Origin: Helochares maculicollis | Taxonomy: Eukaryota > Arthropoda > Insecta > Coleoptera > Hydrophilidae | Length of the DNA stretch: 38,152 nt | Direction of reading: 5' to 3' | Assembly: GCA_033557835.1 (NCBI GenBank) | Contig: JAWQRO010000484.1 | Location: 1-38,152 of the forward strand | Shown: piece by piece, positions 33,649 through 38,152 of the stretch | Layout of the letters: every line of letters begins with the position of its first letter | Position numbering within the stretch: position 1 is the first letter of the stretch | The notes under the pieces: model-generated | Databases searched by the model: none | Told to the model about the DNA's origin: nothing | The model's input: only the letters and a program-made list of their open reading frames with translations | Made by a program: the position numbers and the translations under genes

Positions 33649-33810
33649 CAAAACCGACTAACCCTCCAATTGCCAAGAGTTACGGCATATCAAAAGATGT
33701 TGGACTTTCCAAATTGAAGCAATCTCCTAAGCCAGAACAAATAGAGAACATTATGAAATCTACTGCATACAATCACTGCCGAAAGCTCAGCATAAATACC
33801 AGCGAGCGAA
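33649..33810 (+). CDS. Candidate 162-nt (54-codon) cassette exon, unknown protein
   Basis: An acceptor-like ATCAAATTGCAG (AG at 33647-33648; tract only moderately pyrimidine-rich) opens a frame, in phase 1, that runs to a donor-like GCGAA|GTAAAC at 33811, also phase 1. The length is an exact multiple of three. The product is Lys/Ser/Pro-rich and hydrophilic: it contains KPTNPPIAKSYGISKD, then SKLKQSPKPEQIENIM and CRKLSINTSER, like a disordered cytoplasmic region. The frame stays open past the donor to TAG at 33951-33953, but third-position G/C drops from 22 of 53 codons inside the exon to 7 of 47 after it, as expected if coding constraint ends at the donor. The phase does not match the 32843-32890 candidate. 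I cannot name the gene. Confidence 0.4.
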
Positions 33811-33963
33811 GTAAACTTAGAAGTTTGTTAATTTTATGTGAAACAAAATTAACACTTGTAAATTGTTATGTTATTCCAGTTAATGGCCCATTTAAATGCA
33901 ATTCAAAAATTGTTAAAAAATATCTTGAAATTAATTTGCTGTGTGCCTCGTAGATAAAACTTA

Positions 33964-34480
33964 AATAAAATGTTCATTTTCAAACACCAAGTTATGAAGA
34001 AAACGATTACAAATAGAATTGTTGTGCATATTTGATCGATATTGTGAACCAATATGTAACAATAGTTTGGTATTTTTGGTATATTTCCTAATCGACATTT
34101 TACATTCGACTAAGAAATAAAGCACTGAAGATAGCAAAATTACTGGTAAAGTTCTGCAAAATATGTTGATTAATCTAATCAACGTATAAGTGGCTGGTAT
34201 ACACAAATTAGTATTAAATAAAATTGTAGACATTTGCAATTGGCAATAAATATTTGTACCATTAATGCAAAACTAGTAGTAGGTTTATCAAATATAATAC
34301 ATAATTCACACAGTAAAAGTACAAACTAAAAAAGCAGATCTTAACAAATAAAACTGAATATAAGAAAATAGGCTAATCATTCATCATCACTCTCCTATAA
34401 TGTTGGAATTACTCTTTTTTTAATAGGTTTCATAACGTTTCTATTTTCGTCTTAGCTTTCACTTTGTAACTCAGTTTTAA
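33964..34480. other. AT-rich stretch with poly(A)-signal-like motif
   Basis: AATAAA at about 33965 follows closely on the end of the frame that runs through the 33.65 kb exon. A 92-codon minus frame (33961-34239) has random-looking composition. No other feature was seen. Confidence 0.4.
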
Positions 34481-34491
34481 CCATTTCAAAG

Positions 34492-34794
34492 CTAGAATCT
34501 ATAAAATACAGTTCTAAGGGAGAGAATAATAGTTTCCACATTTTGATGGTCTAGTTTCTTACTATAGCTACTAGGATCATCAACAATCACCAGGAATATG
34601 GAAAAACATTTTTTTAACATACAGCCTATGACTGAAAGCAATAATAAATGTCTGTAATCAAATTTCAAGTCGCGCGGTTTTACTAGATTTTCAGAAAAAA
34701 TGAAGCCTGCATTTATTAATTTTTTCCAGTACTCCAGGTGTTCAAGAACAGTTTTTATTAACCCGGGTCCTATCGGCAAATTTTGTTACAAATT
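34492..34794 (-). other. Unassigned minus-strand frame, possibly coding or a gene remnant
   Basis: A frame of about 98 codons (internal ATG at 34777-34779 is not real: the first codon there is an alternative start) ends in TAG at 34492-34494. The first half is protein-like, with LEHLEYWKKLINAGFIFSEN and VKPRDLKFDYRHLLLL, a central hydrophobic stretch (residues about 45-65), then an acidic/Ser segment. Third-position G/C is about one third, not distinct from background. An acceptor-like GCCGATAG lies at the start. I recognise no family; decayed gene, real exon or chance are all open. Confidence 0.22.
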
Positions 34795-34799
34795 TCTAT

Positions 34800-37700
34800 A
34801 CAATGACAGAATGTTAAGAAGCTTAACTTCTGACACACGCCTTTAGTTTGTTAATACTCGGGCCTGAAACAACAGTCTTCATCGTAAATTCGAAGTAGAT
34901 CCATCTTAAAATTTGGGATAACATCGATGTCGCCTATTTTTTTAACAATATGCAATGTAATCTGTACTGTTTTTATAACTTTTCTAACCACGCTTTGCTT
35001 GCAGTAAATGTTTTGAGTTGAAGAAGAATGGTCAATTCCATTTCATGATTTTAAATGCTTTGTATTTTATTAGAAAGCGGGGTTAAAAGATATGTTTTGC
35101 TGTATAGTCTTCCATCAAATCGTCAGAGCTGCTTACATTCTAGTCATATTTACAAGTCATGTATGAACATCGCAGCCACTTGCAGTAGTTCTTTATATTT
35201 ACGTTTTTATCGTCAGCATACATATGTGTGGACTTAGTTGTTGCCATTATTGCCCCAAACCGAAAATTTATATCAACATTTAATACTTTTCCATGATAAT
35301 GTAAGATTCATGAAAATATTTTACTTCTACTTCTACTTACTTGCATTATTTCAGACAGCTATTTCCACGCAGATTAATAAATTATATATTAGACAAAGCA
35401 AAGAAATAGATTGCAATTTTTAAAACCGAGAAGTAACAAGTGAAATAACTACACTTTTTCTGTATCTTTCACAATGTGATTCAGCAAATTTTTAAAATTG
35501 CTGTTGTTGGCAAGTAAAAAATGTATTATATAAAATTAGCTATGTCTAGAAACCAGTCTGATTTTCTTAATTCTAAATACTATCAATCAGGTAAACCCAT
35601 AAACGCTTAGAAGAGTTGTTATGCAGTCATTGGCTGTATGTAAAACTTGGCTTTCCAAAACTGTAGACAAGGCAGACTGCGTCAATTAAATGCTGAGAGT
35701 ATGACTTGATTTAAAGAAATGTACAGTATAAATCAAAATTTACTAATGAAGTTTATAAGTCTCGGAAACAAATATGGATAAGATGTGATTCCAAAATGTT
35801 TGTGATATAGATGGTATCTCGGATAGGAACATCTCAGAAAGAAGAAATATGAGGAAAAAGAGACCTTAAATCTATGTCAAACAATAAAAGCACCATATGT
35901 GGTTTAAAGTATTAATAAAAATGTTACTTCCGACAACTTATTCCAAAATACAATATTTACTGCAATTGGAATCTGGATTAGAAATTAATAAAATACACCT
36001 AAAGACAAAGCAAAACTAGATAGCGGAGATTCCAACATTTTACGAAATAAAAATAAAGCACTATTCATATACGATAGCTAGACAAAAAACACAAGTATCA
36101 CAGTGATGACGCTGATAATGAGAAAACTAAAAGAAAGATGATGAAACAAGTGGGTGTGTATTGCCCGACAGCAATTGCTCTTCACAACCAATGCATGAGT
36201 GGAGTAGATATTGCTACTTTACATTATTAATTCTAAATTATTAGTTCGTATCAGTATAAGTTTCAGATAAGTATTAGTTGACACACTTTGCAATAGGAAA
36301 TATAAGCATTTTTTTTAAGTCATTAAGGAAAATTAGTGGTTATTATTTTCAAATTAAATTACGTTAAATAAAGAATTATTGTTTTATCTATACTTTATGT
36401 TGTGTGTACAATTACAATAGAACATAACTAGAGAAATCCCTAATTGTAACTGAAAATTATACTTTCCAATCGCCGAGTCTATAGACAAACGCAATAAACA
36501 AACTTTTCATGTCTCTTAAATTCCTAGAATTATGAATTATCTTTTATCAATAACGCGCTAGATGAAAACCACGATGTAGAATTTCGACGTCTCATTGTTC
36601 CGAAAACACGTTATAAAAATATCTCCTTAATGGAACAATAGACATATGTCTCAGATGTTTTAAAAGAGGCATTGCTATAAATTTTTCCTGTTTTCTGATG
36701 GAGTTCTTCAATCCAAATCTTATTTGGCTAGAATTTATTAAAGTTGTAGTCACGCCTTTTTTAAATTCGATTGCATACTATTCATTGAAAATAAAGTTTT
36801 GGGGGCGAAATAATATCACAGTAAATTTTAGACAAAAAATATAATTAATAATTTTCCCATAGAATTTAAACAACTTAATACCAATTATGTTGAGGGTCAG
36901 TAAGTATAATAAATGAGGTGATCAAAACGTTACGCTTAAAGAGACACTACATTTGAGTTAGAAAAAATAGTTTTGTTAATAAGAAGCTATCAGCTTTTGC
37001 CACACTTTGTTCTAAATACTATTCTAAATCTTTTCTTCTGATGGTAGATTTTTTATACCAAATAGTGACTGCGTTTCTCAATAGATCACAGAGCCGAAAT
37101 AGTTGCTTGAGTGTACTTATGATGTACTAATTTGTTACCTCCAATTATATAGGAAATTGATTTAATAAATATTTCATTGAGATGGATCCGTTGTAAAACA
37201 TGGCTAAGTAATACAGTTCAATTTGAGTTGAGCAATTATGAAAACATTAGTATGACAAGTATGCACGAACACCACTACGATACATCTCTTCGGAGAAGTT
37301 GTTAAGTTTTAGCAGCCAAAACATACCTGCAATTCTCTATGCTAACAATTTCAAATATCATACTCATACATGAATAGAGTGTTACGCTTTTAAGGGTCGC
37401 TTTAAATGTCTCATGGGTTCCTTATGATTTTCATTTGCCAGGAAATACAATGTGTCACGCTTTAGTTTCTTCAGGCGTCATAATTATTCTTTAAGGAGCC
37501 GCAAATTACCCACTGCTGAGATATATAACGCTCACCTGTACACTAGCGATGTTGATGAGCACAAAAAAATTGTTTTGTAGTCAAACAAACAAAAGACCAG
37601 AAAATGATTTTACAAACGCACAGACATCTACCTGCAAAGGTAGACGCAAACAACTTCCGCAATATTATACATATAAGAATTAACAGCTTCTCTAACTTTG

Positions 37701-37815
37701 CTCAGTATGTGGTATATACAACGCCGATTGTCATAATTCATAGAATTTTGTTGAAAAATAGAAGATTGTGGCGGAAATTGCGTAAAATTCTTTTATAATA
37801 TACACACGAGCATAC
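34800..37815. other. AT-rich non-coding stretch
   Basis: About 3 kb without a supported gene. On the minus strand around 35060-35230 two short adjoining frames look mildly protein-like (one holds DDKNVNIKNYCKWLRC, the other SSSDDLMEDYTAKHIF), which may be debris related to the 34.5 kb frame. Near 37529-37627 the minus strand shows an acceptor (CTACCTTTGCAG) and a donor (TACAG|GTGAGC) enclosing about 98 bases with stops in every frame. Confidence 0.45.
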
Positions 37816-37820
37816 TCATA

Positions 37821-38152
37821 TACGAGGTGTGTTCAAAAAGTATCGCGAATTTTGTGTTTTTTCAAAAATTGTTTATTTATATATATACATATACTTGTGC
37901 CAACGTTTTTTCCCATCTTCGAAGCACTTAAAAAAATCATTTTCCTATATCTTGTTCAGCTCCTTCTTCGATGGCATCTTTATCTCGTCAATATTAGCCT
38001 AGCGTCGTCCTTTCATGAACCTCTTTAGTTTCAGGAACAAGAAAAAGTCACAGGGGGGCCAGATCTGGGAAATATGGTGGCTGCGGCATCATTAGTGTGT
38101 TGTTTTTGGCCAAAAAGTCGCGCACAAGCAACGATGTGTGAGCAGGGGCGTT
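37821..38152 (-). mobile_element. Truncated mariner (Tc1/mariner) transposon, 3' end
   Basis: The element begins at a TA dinucleotide (37821-37822, the mariner target) followed by a mariner-type terminal inverted repeat, CGAGGTGTGTTCAAAAAGTA and about a dozen further bases. Reading from the window end on the minus strand gives the C-terminal part of a mariner transposase, then a short untranslated stretch and the repeat. The other end lies beyond the window, so total length cannot be given. Subfamily was not assigned. Confidence 0.95.
37873..38152 (-). pseudogene. Mariner transposase, C-terminal fragment, inactivated
   Basis: Mariner transposases are DD34D cut-and-paste enzymes that recognise the terminal repeats and insert at TA. 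The frame starts at the window edge with NAPAHTSLLVRDFLAKNN, the conserved segment just after the second catalytic Asp (which lies outside), continues through PQPPYFPDLAP and then CDFFLFLKLKR, containing the YSPDLAP-type motif and the last catalytic Asp of the family. Breaks: a run of six G on the plus strand (38053-38058) holds one base more than the expected frame, shifting it between DLAP and CDFF; TAG at 37999-38001 and TAG at 37945-37947 interrupt the tail. The copy is therefore dead. The rest (up to WHKY, then TAA at 37873-37875) matches the usual C-terminal end closely in order and length. Confidence 0.93.

Noticed and set aside
37529..37627. Minus-strand exon between CTACCTTTGCAG and TACAG|GTGAGC
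   Set aside because: Good signals, but stops in all frames; at most an untranslated exon, without other support.

Overview
This is an AT-rich, intron-poor-in-genes eukaryotic window, most likely from an insect and probably a higher fly. The reasons are the base composition (mostly A/T with islands of higher GC every few kb), the TA/CATA-type simple repeats, eukaryotic splice and poly(A) signals, no bacterial gene packing, and a degraded mariner transposon at the right edge. No complete protein-coding gene can be recognised. The longest uninterrupted reading frame is about 119 codons, and most frames of 60-100 codons look like chance in non-coding DNA. The window is best read as a long intron or an intergenic/regulatory domain of a developmentally regulated locus.

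Layout. 1-18: end of a TA microsatellite. 3.2-3.5 kb: island dense in homeodomain/TALE/POU-like motifs. 3.6-4.2 kb (minus): the most coding-like block on the left, interrupted by stops. 5.4-6.1 kb: GC islands with two imperfect hairpins. 8.6-9.6 kb: GC island, then a cluster of a repeated AAGTGACC octamer. 10.1-10.7 and 13.2-13.6 kb: further GC islands. 13.95-14.05 kb: a 15-bp minisatellite. 15.7-15.9 kb: a possible small inverted-repeat (MITE-like) element. 17.9-18.1 and 20.2-20.5 kb: enhancer-like islands. 20.9-21.5 kb: a cluster of minus-strand splice signals, including a textbook recursive-splicing (ratchet) motif with a short downstream RS-exon. 23.7-24.8 kb: a CT tract followed by a diverged ~0.48-kb tandem duplication. 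29.1-29.3 kb: a cluster of GATA motifs. 31.6 kb (minus): a candidate 33-nt microexon. 32.8-33.0 and 33.65-33.81 kb (plus): candidate short coding exons, the latter with a sharp codon-composition change at its donor. 33.07-33.11 kb: an (AT)n microsatellite. 34.5 kb (minus): an unassigned 95-codon frame. 37.82 kb to the end: a truncated, frameshifted mariner.

How the parts relate. Splice-like signals on the minus strand (31.6, 21.2-20.9, possibly 8.7 and 3.8 kb) could belong to one long minus-strand gene with microexons and recursive splicing; those on the plus strand (32.8-33.8 kb) would need a second transcript or be fortuitous. I could not name any host gene, and every exon call here is a candidate to be tested with RNA-seq. 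No prokaryote-type system, CRISPR array, rRNA or tRNA was seen.
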